From Malurus cyaneus samueli (lineage: Eukaryota > Chordata > Aves > Passeriformes > Maluridae), in contig CM019236.1 of NCBI GenBank assembly GCA_009741485.1, positions 54,031,204-54,095,203 on the forward strand: a DNA stretch of 64,000 bases, read 5' to 3'. A model generated the notes under the pieces. The model worked only from the letters and a program-made list of their open reading frames with translations, was not told the origin of the DNA and did no database searches. The stretch's first letter is position 1; every line of letters begins with the position of its first letter. This document shows, piece by piece, positions 47,903-60,840 of this stretch. The position numbers were made by a program, and so were the translations under genes.

Positions 47903-50900
47903 AAACAAACAAACAAACCAACCAAATTAATTTTTTGTTCTTTTAGTAATCTTTTGAATCTTGTGAATTGTGTTGAATGAGAAAATAGCAATTCTGTCCA
48001 GAACAGGACAGAAAAAATTCTTTTTCCCTTACAGATGTTTTTGTTAATGTTGTGGGTTTGCTAGTTTTTGCAGAATATTTTACCTAACTTTCATCATAAG
48101 GAGCTGATTCAAAACAGATTTCCTATGGAGAATATGCAATCATAAAGCTAGGCTAAGTACTAAAAAATGGAAACAATCACTTTTGAGGACTCCAATTTAT
48201 CTGCAGAGTTTAAACACAATTGAAAATGTCATCAGTTTTTACATGCAAGTAGCAAGAGACAAAAGAAACGAAGATAAACTGGTGCAAAAAGTGCGAAAAG
48301 TCTTTAGGACATGAAGCCAATTCAAAACAACATGGAAGCAATCAAAGGTCAGTCAACAGGCCAAATAAATCTTTGTAAAAGGAAACTAAAAACTAAAACT
48401 GAAGTAGTTTAATGAATGGATGATGGTAGACATAAGAGTTTGTGAGATTATAAAACAAGATAGGAAATAATTAGTGTTGGTTAAATCTCAAAAGGTTTGT
48501 AGGGTTTTTTCTTAACTAGAATAAGCATCAAAATTTTGGCTGCTTTTCAGATCTTCTCGTGGTTTCAAGAAGTTGACAAACAAAATAAAGCAAATCAACA
48601 GGGGAAAAAAGATACCCCAAACCAAATCCTACATAAAGGAAGAATATATACAGAAATCTTTACACTTTCTTATTTCAAATTCTCATTCCCCCTTTTTTGG
48701 TATATTTGCTAAAGCTTCCCAGAGGTACATAAAAAGTGATAATGACCCTAACATTTCTTTAAACACTTTGATTCCTAGATAGCACCTGAGTTATGAATGT
48801 TTACACATACATGTCCTTCTTCCAGAATAACTAGGTCATTTTAAAAACTTCTAGAGAGGGAAATACATGTGTTATCACCAGATAGATTGATATATTTAGA
48901 AAAAGTGGGTAGCTGATGTTGAGAAAAGTGGAAAGCAGAGTAAAAAATAAAACATTCAAATTTTTGCATGATTCTTTTTTAATGGGAATGAGGGAACAGG
49001 ATTGATCCAAATAACAGCAAATGCTTAATTTGTTGTCAGAAGATGAAAATGCAACAAACTGTTATAAATAGATCTGCACAGGGGAAAAGGAAACCAGATG
49101 GATTCCATGTTCTACATGTGACTGAATTATAGGTAACACAGGGTGTTACAAGTAAGGCTTCAGCAGCTCTTCTGTTAAATTTAAATTCCACGATCAGTCG
49201 CTCTGAATTACTCTGTGAAGGAATCCCTCTCTCCTACTGCTGGCTGTGTAACACGTTTAGGTAGAATAGCATCCTAAATTTGATGCCTAAAATCAGTCAG
49301 TGCAAGTGCCACTCTCAGCCCTAATTCTGCAGTAGAAATGCTCCCAAAAGTACTTTGTATCAGCAGCCAAAATGACAGATTCCACTCAGAAGAGGAGGCT
49401 CGCTGGATGCATCTACTGTAAAATCTAAGGAGAAATCTCAAGCTGGAAAGTGATGAGCTCTGGTAGGAAGGAAAATGCAGACAGCAGTCAGAAAACCACT
49501 GACAGTTTCCATCAGCAGGAAAATGACGTCAGCTTCAAGGTAGGGCCATGTTTAGAGCCTCCATGGATCTCCATAGATGTTGGCAGATATCAGCTCCAGG
49601 AATCTGTAAACAGCAAAGACCACATCTGAGTTTTCGCTTTGCTAAACAACCCTTTCTATGATGTCTTTAAAAGACTGGGAAGGAACTTGAAAAGTTTAAA
49701 GGGATTATGGTACAAGAGCATATTCTCAAAACATCTAGCAGCTATAGCCACAAATTAGAGCATGTGAGTTAAAGAAGAATTCATGATTTCAAAGTGAAAG
49801 AGGATATTCAGTCAGTTGTGGCCAATTTAAAGTTATTTTTGGTGAGATCTCTACTTTGATTGCACTCCTGGATTCACTGTTTTCGCAGAACATGTGTTCC
49901 ATGTTTTGAACGTCTGTTTTCCCAGATGCTTAAAATCTATTCACCAACCAGACACATTGCAGAAAAAGATTCTTTCTCTGTAGGTAGAAAATGTTCTGTA
50001 TTATTTTGTATATGACTTTATACATAGGCTTTATTAATTTCCATCACTGAGAATTTTCTTGATACTGACTGAAAATTTTCCTTTCTCATTTATTGTACTT
50101 TTTTTCTACTTTTAATAACACAGTTTGAGTTAAAATCAGTGAATCTATCAAGAGGGGCTCACAGATCTGCTTGCTTTATCCTGTGAGTGCTGTACAGTTG
50201 ACAGGTTATCTGCCAGACTCTTGAAAAAAATCGCACAAGGAATTAAAGTTGTCAGGAGTTGCAAATAGGTGAGGTACAGAGTAAACAACTGGATTCTGAG
50301 AAGACTTTGACAGATGTGAAACAGCTGTGATCTTGAGAAATCTTGAAGAGGCAGAGGATGCATCCAAATTGTCTTTATGTAGAACTTTACCTAACAGTCG
50401 ATAAGAGGACTCATTCAGTTCAGGAATATTTTATCTGAAGTAGTCTTCTGAATTACACTGCCCATGTCTGTAGCACAGCTGCATAGCGGTGGCATCTCTC
50501 CACATTTCAGAAAAATTTTGCCAGTTTGTATAATACTCAAGCTCCAATTCTGTGAATCCCTGGGGGCTGACTGGAGGCTAAGGGAATTTAATTTCTCACT
50601 GTCACTCACTTGAAAGCTAGACCTGGTCTTTAGAGCATTCCATTCATAGAAACAAGTAACCACCACAACAAAAGGCTAGACAATAATTTGTGGCTGATTT
50701 TGACTATTTTCTGAAATAAAGAGAATTTGGAAACAAAACTACAACAAAATGTATGTTACTAATTTATAAACTACAGAACAAAGTGCCACATTCTATTCCT
50801 TCTATTCTCATTTTCTTTTGTCACTTTTTGCAGGTAAATATTCATAAAACATTTATCAACAGCCTCATTATTTTTAACTAGAATGTATTATGGAGACAGC

Positions 50901-52340
50901 TAAGAGGCAAAGAGTTTTCTGTCAGATTGTAGTTTGTCTTCAAATGCAGTGTATGCGCCTTCATTACTGAGAGATGATTTTGCTTTTAAAAATAATAAAA
51001 TTCAGTGTGAATAATACCTAATAAAAACAACCTGTAATATCCAGACACAGGCCACTAAGGACAGCATGAACAGCCTTCTATTTTTTTTCCCCCTTCTCAC
51101 AGTTTGTATTATTTTAATTTGTCTGATTTTTTGACCATTGTATGATTGATTTAGGCACAATCCTTTCCAAAGTAACACAGCAAAGTCTACCAGTGTTCGA
51201 TGATTTTTTTTTCCCAGGACTTTTCTGGACTGCTAAGGACAGGTGTTACCTTTATTACACTCTGGAGAAGAAACAAATTTCCATTTGGTGTATTTCTCAC
51301 AGTTCTCAAAACTGGGAAGACCAGCCACGCAAATGTAATTTCACTGGCTGTTTTGTATATAAGGAATTCAATCACGCAAACACTTAAAACACATGCTTGG
51401 CTTTGTACACATGAATAGTCTTATTAAACTAATCTATTATTATTTTAAAGATGAAAAAAATTGGCATTTAGAACTCTCCAAAATTAACATTTTTCAACTT
51501 AATGAACACAGAATTTAAACATACTTGAGGTTAATTACAGGCTTGCCGCTGAAATAGTCCATAGAAGAGTTACAAAGATATTCCAGTGACCTGGAATTCA
51601 TGGCAAACCCATTATGTTCTTTGACATGGAGAAAATTTACGCCACAGTATCTGTACTTTTACATGAAACCTACCATGCGTTACAGCATGTAAGTAAAATG
51701 AAAGAAGGTAAAGGCTATGCAAACAAAACCACAGACTTTCAAATGGTCTTAGAAGGCTATTAACTTTACACTGTTTGCCAAAGCAAATAAAAAGAAAATA
51801 CAGTTGCCTTGAAAAATGTCTGAGAAAAGCAGCCAAATCCTCTTTCAGTGATCATGAGTATAAAATTAAATATGAAATATAACTCCAGCCCAAGAAGAAA
51901 TTTAAAACATAATAAAAACCCAGGAAGTGCACTGTGAAAGCAGGAAAATGACAGGAAAAATTGTGTGTCTGTACTATTCTCAGTCAGAGAGTTTTGATGC
52001 AACAGCACACATAAATCCAAATCCAAGTGCATAAACAACTGCCTAACAAAGAAAGGATCACGATAACAAGGATGGATGTTGGTAGCACAACTGCAAACTC
52101 CAATCAGGTCAGAATGCACATGCCAATATCAAACCCATGAAACTGCCACTAAAGCGAGCTAGGCAGGAATGCAAACAGTGATTATCCTTAAAGTCTGTAC
52201 AATTGCATTGTGGATACTGATATTTAACAGGAGGGTGTGTCAGGCTGCAAGGGATGACACAGAGTGTTTAAATACACATTCTGATGCTAATACAAGAAAG
52301 CTACAACTGAGCATGAATAAAGAATGTTTTCAATTATTTT
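47903..52340. other. AT-rich unique DNA, no gene seen
   Basis: A (CAAA)n/(CCAA)n stretch at about 47903-47928 abuts the LTR end. Beyond it no gene or confident repeat is recognised. Open frames of up to 117 codons (52119-51766, minus) are F/L-rich chance frames. Confidence 0.6.
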
Positions 52341-52359
52341 GGGGGGGGGGGGGGGGGGG
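52341..52359. repeat. G19 homopolymer
   Basis: This is an uninterrupted run of 19 G between CAATTATTTT and TAACTGG. A run of this length can form a G-quadruplex in one strand and is a common point of sequencing error. The neighbouring DNA is AT-rich, so the tract is compositionally isolated. Confidence 0.95.
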
Positions 52360-52907
52360 TAACTGGACTATAAATTCTGGGTTTAGGTGAAATTTTGAAT
52401 TATTTAAGTACTTTTTAGCTGTTGTTAAGACTGTTTATCAAATGTTAGCATAATATGAAATTAGATAAATATAGTGATTCAGATATTTCAGAAAAGTGTT
52501 CTATGTAATGATCATATGCATTGCTGAAAAGTCTCAAAATTATACTGTCTTGTGTTACAAAAAGCTTATGTTTCCATAATGGTAGCTTAATAGCATGTGG
52601 GTGGAATGAGTGGTTCCCAGGACATTAGCAAAGCACTGATATAAAATATTTTGTTTTCTGTAGTTGTTCATTATGTCTTGAGGTAAAAGGGCTATTGAAT
52701 GTGTGCAAAAAAAAAAAAAAAACAAAACAAGAAATTGTAATTCGCATTTGTGTCATTATTCATTAATACCACACACAGTAATTTGTTGAACCACAAGCAA
52801 CATTGGGCACGTCTTTTGGACTTAATATACCACAGAATGCATCTGGACTAAAATGGTATTTTCTCTTTTCTGAGAGCCAGCAAACAGATTCAGAATGCCC
52901 TCTACTC
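52360..52907. other. AT-rich unique DNA
   Basis: Nothing recognisable is seen except an A16 run near 52707-52722 followed by CAAAACAAG. Confidence 0.6.
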
Positions 52908-53752
52908 AGAGAATCACAAAGTGTGTAAACTTGGAAGGAATCTCTGGAGGTTATCTAGACAATCTCCCTACTCAAAGCAGGATCAGCTCAGTATTTTATA
53001 TTTTATATTCAGATTTATATCTCTTGATATGGCAGCTACTCCAAGCCCTTAACTATCCCTTTGCTGGACCTGCTTCAATATGTCCAGGGACATATTGTGT
53101 CTTCAATCCAGCACTACAAGTTCAATTTGATGTCCATTAGGAAATGCAGTTTCTTCTGTCAAGATGCACTACAGATAGATGGCCACCAGTGGATGTTGGT
53201 GTAATTGTCTGTGGTAATTCACCAAAAATTTCACAAAATTTTCAATTCTCTTTGTTAAAATTAATGACATTTCTGTGGCCTCCTTTCTTCAGCATTTTGA
53301 GCTTCCTCTAAATGGCATCACGTGTATTTGGTCAATTCCCCCAGATTTATATCTTCTGCAAACTTGCTGAGGGTGCACTCCATCCCAGTTTAGTGAGGAT
53401 GTGGTTGAACAGACCTAGCCTAGGATCAGGCTTGAGGGCACACACTGGGACTGGGCTACAGCTGGAATTTGTGCCACTGCTCACAAACCTTAGAGCCCAG
53501 CAGTTCAGCCAGTTTGCTATCCACCTCCTTGCCTGATTATCTAACCCGTGCTTCATCATTTTGTCAATGAGAATGTGATGGAAGATAGTGTCAAAAGACT
53601 TTGCTGAAGGTGAGATAAACAATATCCATTGCTGCCCTCATCCATTACACTCGACATTTCATTGTAGGAAGCTATTGGCCTGGTCAGGCATGATTTTCCA
53701 TTGTAAAGCCACTGTGATTACTCTCAATCACCTTCCTTAAATTTCTGGGACG
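52908..53752 (-). mobile_element. Old, internally deleted CR1 LINE fragment, antisense
   Basis: On the minus strand this is a CR1 copy with its 3' end at the left, where AGAATCACAAAGTG, CTTGGAAGGAATCTCTGGAGG and TTATCTAGACAATCTCCC match the generic avian CR1 terminus in complement. At 53622-53347 a frame contains AKSFDTIFHHILIDKMMKHG and then RRWIANWLNCWALRFVSSG, clearly the CR1 reverse-transcriptase block FSKAFDTVSHNILIDKL...RWIENWL. The catalytic FADD is F-A-E-D at 53362-53351. Only about 440 bases separate it from the 3' end, roughly half the normal distance, so the C-terminal region has been lost or scrambled between about 53000 and 53300. It is more diverged than the other copies and probably belongs to another, older subfamily. 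Confidence 0.9.
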
Positions 53753-55859
53753 TTTACTCTGAAAAGCACATAAAGGTTTATGAACTTCACCTGCATAATT
53801 GTGATTAGTTTATAGCTGTTATGACATGGTAATTGTAAAATTCTTATGCGTGCCAATGTTAGCATTAAAAGCATGATCCTGATGTAAGTGTGGAGCTTGT
53901 GGTTAAAAAAAAAAAAAAAAAATGAGAGCAAGATGAAGTCCAGATGGATTTGTACTAAAAGATGGGTCTGAAAATGCTGTTTGGAAACCAGTTGTCTAGC
54001 ATTTCAAGCTGGCTAGATATTAGAAATATTTTCTTTTTTCCTTTGCTGTAGAAGCTCAGTGATTAGCATGATGTGTTTGGCCACAGCTCAGCAACTGAAT
54101 CAGTGAAAGATTATGATCTCTTCATAGCATTGCTTCCCTAATCTGTCTAATCAATGTGGCAGTATTCCTGTAAGAGTCTCCCTGGGCTAGCAGCTGAATG
54201 CTTGAGCAATGTGAGATTGTGCATCTGAAGCAGCACAGAAAATTAAATTGCAAAGAAAAAAAAATATTTTCAAATTAAGATAAATATTGTTTATACACCA
54301 TGGAAAAGGATTTGGTTCATTCAGATAGTTCAGTTATTAGAGTTATCTAGAACAGGCTACAAACCCCTTCTATAAAAACATGGTCATATTTTTCCTCTCT
54401 CCTTACCATTTAAAACAGAACAATTAAACTATTACTATGTTTCTTTTCTTTAACTACTTCTGACTCTGTGAAATACATTTACAGACTGGCTGCCATCTGT
54501 AAATCAACAGTTTGGTGTAAAGTTGTGCTCTCCCTTGTATTTGCAGATTTCTGAGGAGTCTGTTTTCCAAAACAAATTTCATTTCCCCCGTATTGCTGCA
54601 TTATTGGAAAACTGTCTGCCAATACAGCCCAGTGTCTGTAAGTATTTTTATTATGAACCCTCCATTTGGGGTTCACAATTCAAATGTTCCCATTATTTTT
54701 AATCTGAATTACCAGTGGTTTCTTAGTCAGAGTTTCCATAATCACCCTCAAATATTTTTTTCTTTTCTTTTCTTTTGAGTACGTATAATTGAGTACATAT
54801 AATAATATTTGGACAAGAATAAGTTTTCTGTAATAGCAGAAAACACTGAATATAACTGGATTTAGTACTTCTTTATTCTTGAAGCACCAATCAAGGTGAT
54901 TTTTGAATCTTGATACTTTGTTTTGAGAACTAATTCATAAAGCAAGTATTAAATACAGTCTAGATAGCATGGCTTGTAATTGCCTTAGAAAATCCTGCTC
55001 AAACAAAGTTATAAATGTTTAAGTCTATATTTTTATTCTGAGAGTCCCAAGGTTTGAAATTTTGTCTTATAAATGAGGTAATATTTCTTTCATGACAAGG
55101 AATATGTAACTTACTTTGCCTAGGGATTTTTTTCATGTGGGTTAGAGCATCCCTCTGAGATTTTGTATCACAGATTTGTTATTAAAGTTTCAGGTATCTT
55201 TGCTAAAGAGTGCCACTATTTTGGTGAGTTTCGTATGCTACTGCCATCTTCCTGATATAGCTTCCACCTTCATTGAGAACTGATGGTTCAATATTCAAAT
55301 ATTCCTTTTTCCTTAGTGCAATCTATCATTTTATGTATTGCTTCTGGCACCATTGGCAACAATGTGTAAGATATCACATAAAGTTTTACAACTCGTCTTG
55401 GAAATCATGTGTTGTAAAGGGTTTGAGAAATTCAAAAGAACAGGGAATTCACCCTCAGCCTTTGACATGTGGACATCCCCACGCTGTTGGACACACAAAG
55501 CAGTAAGCAGATCATCTCTAATCCAACAGCTGTGAAAATTTTCCAGCTGCTGCTTTCAGCCCAAGTCTGTCACATTTCTTCTGATTTGGTGAATTGCAAC
55601 CCCTGACAAAAAAAACCTGAAACTCACTGAAGTACTGCAATTCTTCACTGAGAAACAGAGTGTCAATAAGAAACAACTCTTGACACTGTGGTTATCCTTA
55701 TGACTGAGCAGAATATGTAAAGTCACAGGGTACCTCCTGATAGATTTTCATTGTTTCACAAGGTCCTTCTACACCTTATCATTCTCTAGATGGGAATGGG
55801 GGTTATCAATACAAACTGAGGAATAATTTAATTTTGTTTTCCATTGCCCACTTGGGTGG
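53753..55859. other. AT-rich unique DNA, no gene seen
   Basis: A18 lies at 53905-53922, and a short TTTTC repeat near 54758-54777. No gene or other repeat is recognised. Open frames are at most about 77 codons. Confidence 0.6.
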
Positions 55860-56215
55860 CTACAGGCGTTGCTGGAAGACGGGATATTGAGACATCCAGA
55901 GTAGGTGGGATAAATTATGAAGATGTAGTGATATGTGAGCTCTAAAGCTGTGCACATCCAGGAGATGCTGTTAAGCTGGGGATCACCAGGGGTGGGGACA
56001 GGCAGGGCAGGGCAAGAGCCAAGGCAGGCAGCAAGGCAGGTGGCACCATGCCTGCTCCCAAAGGATTCAGGCTTCAGGAGCCCAGACAGGGGTTGGGTGT
56101 GCTTGGGGCGCTGGCATTTTTGTACCCGTGGGCACAACTCCCTCATGGCTGAGAACAACATGCATCTCCCTGGGGAGACAGAGCAAGAGGTGATGACCCA
56201 GGGCAGCCTTTGAAA
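55860..56215. other. GC-rich patch of unknown origin
   Basis: About 350 bases are much richer in G and C than the flanks and include short direct repeats built on GGCAGG and AAGGCAGG (about 55999-56042). The patch ends abruptly at an AT microsatellite. A minus-strand frame of 130 codons (56161-55769) spans it but resembles no known protein. It may be the remnant of an LTR or another interspersed repeat. I cannot name a family. Confidence 0.35.
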
Positions 56216-56221
56216 AGTTCT

Positions 56222-56333
56222 TTATATATATATTATTATACATATATTATATATATTATATACACATATTATATATAACACACACACATATATATATATA
56301 TATATACACACATATATATTATATAATATATAT
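56222..56333. repeat. (AT)n / (AC)n compound microsatellite
   Basis: About 110 bases consist of TATATA, ATTATATA and CACACA units in mixed order, with the longest pure AT run near 56288-56306. It is likely to be unstable in length and able to extrude cruciforms. Confidence 0.93.
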
Positions 56334-58641
56334 GACCAGTCAATGCTTGTTTTCATGAAAGCTTAGGTCACCTCTTAGATGAGAGAGGTCATCATCTGTT
56401 ACTCTGTTAGATAAACACACTGACTCCAGAGGCATTTACACAGGTCTCCTAATTCCAAGCTCTCATTGCAATCACCAGTGCATGAAAGCATGTGAAAATC
56501 TTTTATTTCTTTTTCTAAAGAACATTGCCTACAGTAATGTGTCTCTATAAATTTTTCAGTGTTGAGAAAAATACATACTTATTTTTTCCAGACAAGACAC
56601 AGTTTGGTTTAAAAAAAGTGCATGTGCATGCATATGGTCAGCTTTTGTAGAACAACAAAGATTAAACAAATTAAGGCCAGATTTTCTAGATCAAATGCCA
56701 TTTCCTGCAGTTACTTTACTGGACAACACCTTTTGCACACGAGGATGAATTCAGACATTATAGTTAAGCAGAGTGCAAATTCTTACAGTCATTTTCAGCA
56801 AGAAGCAAACAGACTTTTTTTTGTCATATGAAGTTCCATTCTTATTCAAAGTGGTTTTGTTTTTTTTTTTTTTTATTCATCACATAAGGGAAATAAAATG
56901 GCCAAACCTCAATCATTAAAAAAAACCAAATTATCAAAAAGCCCAAGACTCATATTATGTTGCTTTGTTATTTTCTCTTGTAACTAGAGTTACTTTTTTG
57001 TGCTTTGGTAACCTTGTCAATATTTCTTGTTGTCTCTAAGCAGTGAAGGAGGCCTTGGACATATTTGTGTGTGAAGGAAGAGGTGCAACAGCTGTTATAA
57101 CAGAAAGTTACTACAATGTAATGCGCAAGTAAAATATTAAAATAACTTATCATGATGCCTGTGATAGGAAGGGGACACTAAACATCAGGCACTTTTTAAT
57201 CATCAGTAATTCAGAACAACAATTCAGACTGGAGAAGGATACTGATAACCATTTGCCACAATATCCCTGCTTTCAAACTGTGGGGGGAAAAGATTTTGGT
57301 GTCAGAGGAAAAGAAAATTCTAAAGGGTCTGTCCATAAGACCCCTGAAGAAAAAGAAAATAATGTCAGGTGATTTTTTTCATGTGTGACATTTTCTTAAC
57401 TTCTGCTAGTCTCCAGTAACAAAACTTCATTTTATTTTCTCAAAGAAATATAAATTAACTTATTTACCCAGAAAGTCTTGCAATTAACAGAAGGTAACTC
57501 AATTTGGCTCTCAATCTGCTTGCGAATTTGTGAACTTAAAACTAGCAACTGCTTAGATATATTTATCACGACCTTACAGCGTTTACTTATGACAAGAAAA
57601 CACATCACCAACCACTACTGTGTATTTTTGGGCCAGTTCTTCAAAGTTTAAAGCAGTGGAGGAGGGAGGCAAATTTAAATGGAATTTTATTCTGTTGCTT
57701 ACGGCTCTCAAAATATAGCTGTTAACAGGGAGATATCGATCAGCAACTGTTTCCTCTAGGAGACAAAATCTTGGCCCAAAAATATTTTGATGAGCAAATC
57801 TGAATTTTGATACCATTTTTTCCTCCAACAAGTTTCAGATGGAATAGGGATCGGTCTAGCAATAATAATAAAAGTAATTTTTTCTCTTATTTTTCCTCTG
57901 AGAACTGACCTGAAATGTCTGTTTGAACAGCTACAGTCCAATTCAAATGTTGTGCTGCAGCTGATGCATGTGAGGACGATGACTCCAGGGTATTACAGTG
58001 GGGTAGGAAAAATGTAAAGGAATAAAGGTCACCTGGGTCTGAATGACTAGCCACTCATAAAGGACATTCAACTCTTTGAGGAGAAAGGTGTTATTTTATA
58101 CATGCAGCTACCTTGGGCCAGAGACCTCACACAAAAGGAGCAAACTATTCAATCTGGGTGAGAAAACGTAAAAAGTTTCAGTGGCTGGAAGTAGGCAATT
58201 ATAAAATGTTGGGATTTAACACGTAGAATTCAGGTGAAAAATTACTATCAGGAGGTTTGGAGTCAGTTTACTTTGAAATTATTTAGATGTGAATTTCAGT
58301 GTTTCCAAGAGAAAGTCTATAAATTTTCTGTAAATATCTGAGGAAGGTAGTGGAAGTCCTTCCTTCCTTTCCAATCTTTGAATGTTTTATCCTGTGTCTT
58401 GAAAATATTCTTTCATGGCCCGTCATTGTATTGCTTTCAGCATGGAGCCATGGAGCTTCCTGCCACATACTAAGCAAAATGTCAGTATTTTTAAGACAGC
58501 TAATCAAATGATCAGAATCACTTGTATTAGTTTTCCCCTTTTTCCCTACTATGTAGCTGACGAGAAGGGTTCAGCAGCATTTTCTGTCTTTTCCTGTCCT
58601 CGTAAAGAGGACGGTGGAAGTACAGCCAGCGGAGAATATAT

Positions 58642-58681
58642 TGCATTTAGAATTAAATTAATACATGCATTTAGAATTAAA
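58642..58681. repeat. 16-bp direct repeat, 24-bp spacing
   Basis: TGCATTTAGAATTAAA occurs at 58642-58657 and again, identically, at 58666-58681. The spacing suggests a small local duplication. It is too short to be a target-site duplication around an insertion, since only 8 bases lie between the copies. Confidence 0.92.
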
Positions 58682-58817
58682 CTGACCACAATTTTTTACT
58701 GTGAAGGAATGCTTCCAGAACATTAATTGATATATTTTGATAAGGCTTATCTGTGTAGGAATATTATGCTTAGTGGTACCTATGAAGCTTCCTCATTTAT
58801 GAACATTAATGGAACTC

Positions 58818-58964
58818 TTTGTCTCCTTTTTCTTTTCAGTCAACAGATTTGAAGATCCCGAAAAAACTATATGTCACTACTTGGCTCATTATGGAATCAT
58901 CTTTAAGTTAAAGCAAAGGAAAATCTATGGTATTTGGAAGATCAGGCTGGATCACCTCACCTAG
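58818..58964 (+). other. Possible terminal exon: acceptor-like tract plus 40-codon open frame
   Basis: TTTGTCTCCTTTTTCTTTTC followed by AG at 58838-58839 has the form of a strong splice acceptor. The frame after it starts NRFEDPEKTICHYLAHYG, continues with mixed, non-repetitive composition and ends at TAG 58962-58964. I do not recognise the protein and cannot pair it with an upstream exon. It may be chance or part of a lineage-specific non-coding transcript. Confidence 0.1.
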
Positions 58965-60675
58965 GACTTCATGTACTCATTATCAATGTTATTTTCTATT
59001 TTCCATCAACAATCTTAAAAAAAATCTGGAAAGATAAGAAGGGGGTAAAATTATTGTAATTTTCAAAGATGAAAATTTGTAGAAAGGTAGAAAGATACTT
59101 GTTATGGATTAATTCTTTCTGTTGAGAGAGCACTTGCTCCAGGAGAAATCTTATCCATTTTGTTACTTGCCTTCAAAGACAGACACAATTTTTAATGAGT
59201 GGTTGGGTATGTTAATGAGATTTAATACCTCATTTAGGGTCTTTAAAAAATATAAGATGCTTATCTTAATTCATAAAATTCCTTCTAAAAAGTATCGATA
59301 TTCACATATGTTTGGTTAAGCACATGAAAAAGGCTGCCATGTTCAAAGCATTCTCACACTGACAATCTGAATAGCTCTTTGACTCTCCTACCTTCTCTTC
59401 TTCTCATGTTCATGTCAAATTTAGACAGAGAATTTCAGATATATGTGGCAAGGCTTACCAGTACAAGTAATGGCTGATTAGGATAACATTAAATCATTGT
59501 GGAAATCAAGTATAACTAATTTGCTGCAGGCAAGAGAAAAATACCTAACACAAGAAGGTTTCACTTTACACAATATTAGCAGCTAGGCTGAAAAATGCAG
59601 GTTTTCAAATGTAAAAAGTCAGCATTAATAAGAGGCTATGGAACTCACAAAGGATTGTTTGTTGGTTTCCCCCACCCTGTGATATTCTTTCTGCTTTTTT
59701 CCTGCCATCTACCTTATGTTCAAATCAATACCATCTGGTCTTTAGAAACACAGACTTGCAGAAATCCTGACTAATTTTCTTTCACAAGTGGGTGAAACTC
59801 AAAATAAAACTGTCTTTTAATCTATAAAAGAAGGACAGACCACATTAAGTTTACAAAGGGAAAAAATAAAATCATTTTGTGCCTCTTTAAAGGAGTCCTT
59901 ATCCTTATAGTCCCTGTTCAGAAGTAGCTCCTGAAGTTACTTCTCACATAACTTTCTCCACCACAAGATAACCAGTTCACTTATGAGGCTGTGATTTCCT
60001 TTGTTTTAAAACTGCAAGTGTGATACTTCATCATCACCATTTGGAAGGGTTTACAGAAAGGCATGTTTTTAGAACGATTAGTTTTTTGTGATGTAACGGG
60101 TATTTGTGTAGTGTCATGTTTTGACTATTTCCCCAACCCAAAAACAAAGCATCCAGTAGATGATTTATAGCTGTAGGACTTCCTTTACTGTCCAGAACAT
60201 GACAGCCTCCCCAGTAGTACACTGGAGACTGGAATTTATGATTTATAGTAGTATTATTTCAATTTTAATTTTTGTCTCAAAAATGAGAATTGCCAAGGGG
60301 GATACTGTTTGTCCCCCAGCTCTGTCAGTGGAGGAGCATTGGAATCACTCTGGCACACTGCAGTCATTCAACAAATGTGTATCATGTTTCCATTCATTCC
60401 CCCATACTTCTAACAGTGACATAACAAATTTTAGCTTTTCTTTAATGGTGAAATACATATCTGTCACACCTGGAACTACTGCTCTATAGAAATATATATA
60501 ATACTAATTTTCCTGGCTAGAATCATGGCTACACATTTTCTTTAAAAATTTAACCAAAAAAAAATAGGGCTATAATGTCAATATCTCAGTGTTCCATGTG
60601 CAAGTTGTTCCATGACTCTAGTTTTGTGTGCTTTATAATTACATCAAGTTATTTAGAATAATGTGATCTAGAAGA

Positions 60676-60840
60676 TTTTTTTTTGTTTGGGTTTTGGGGT
60701 TTTTCGTTTGGGGTTGATTTTTTTGTTGCGTTTTGGGTTTTTTTTTTATTTTTTTGTTTTTTTGTAATGTTTGGTTGGTGGTTGGTTGATTGGTTGGTTG
60801 GTTGGCTGGTTGGTTGTTTGGTTGTTTGGGGGGATTTTTG
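60676..60840. repeat. T/G-rich low-complexity tract with (GGTT)n
   Basis: About 165 bases contain almost only T and G on the plus strand. The left half is long T runs with GGG/GGGG blocks (60688-60714). The right half is an imperfect GGTT tandem array (about 60771-60830). GGTTGGTGGTTGG at 60773-60785 has the two-tetrad G-quadruplex pattern. The strong strand asymmetry makes structure formation plausible. There is no coding content. Confidence 0.9.

Larger units (their letters stand above)
56334..60675. other. AT-rich unique DNA, no gene seen
   Basis: T15 lies at 56860-56874. A 16-bp word is duplicated at 58642-58681. A splice-acceptor-like tract with a 40-codon open frame lies at 58818-58964. 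No recognised gene or transposon is present. Confidence 0.6.

Noticed and set aside
47375..47930. Open frames of 78-98 codons on both strands
   Set aside because: They lie within the solo LTR, which has no coding function.
53347..53622. 91-codon minus-strand frame as a host gene
   Set aside because: It is the CR1 reverse-transcriptase block (FDTI...RRWIANWLN), not a host protein.
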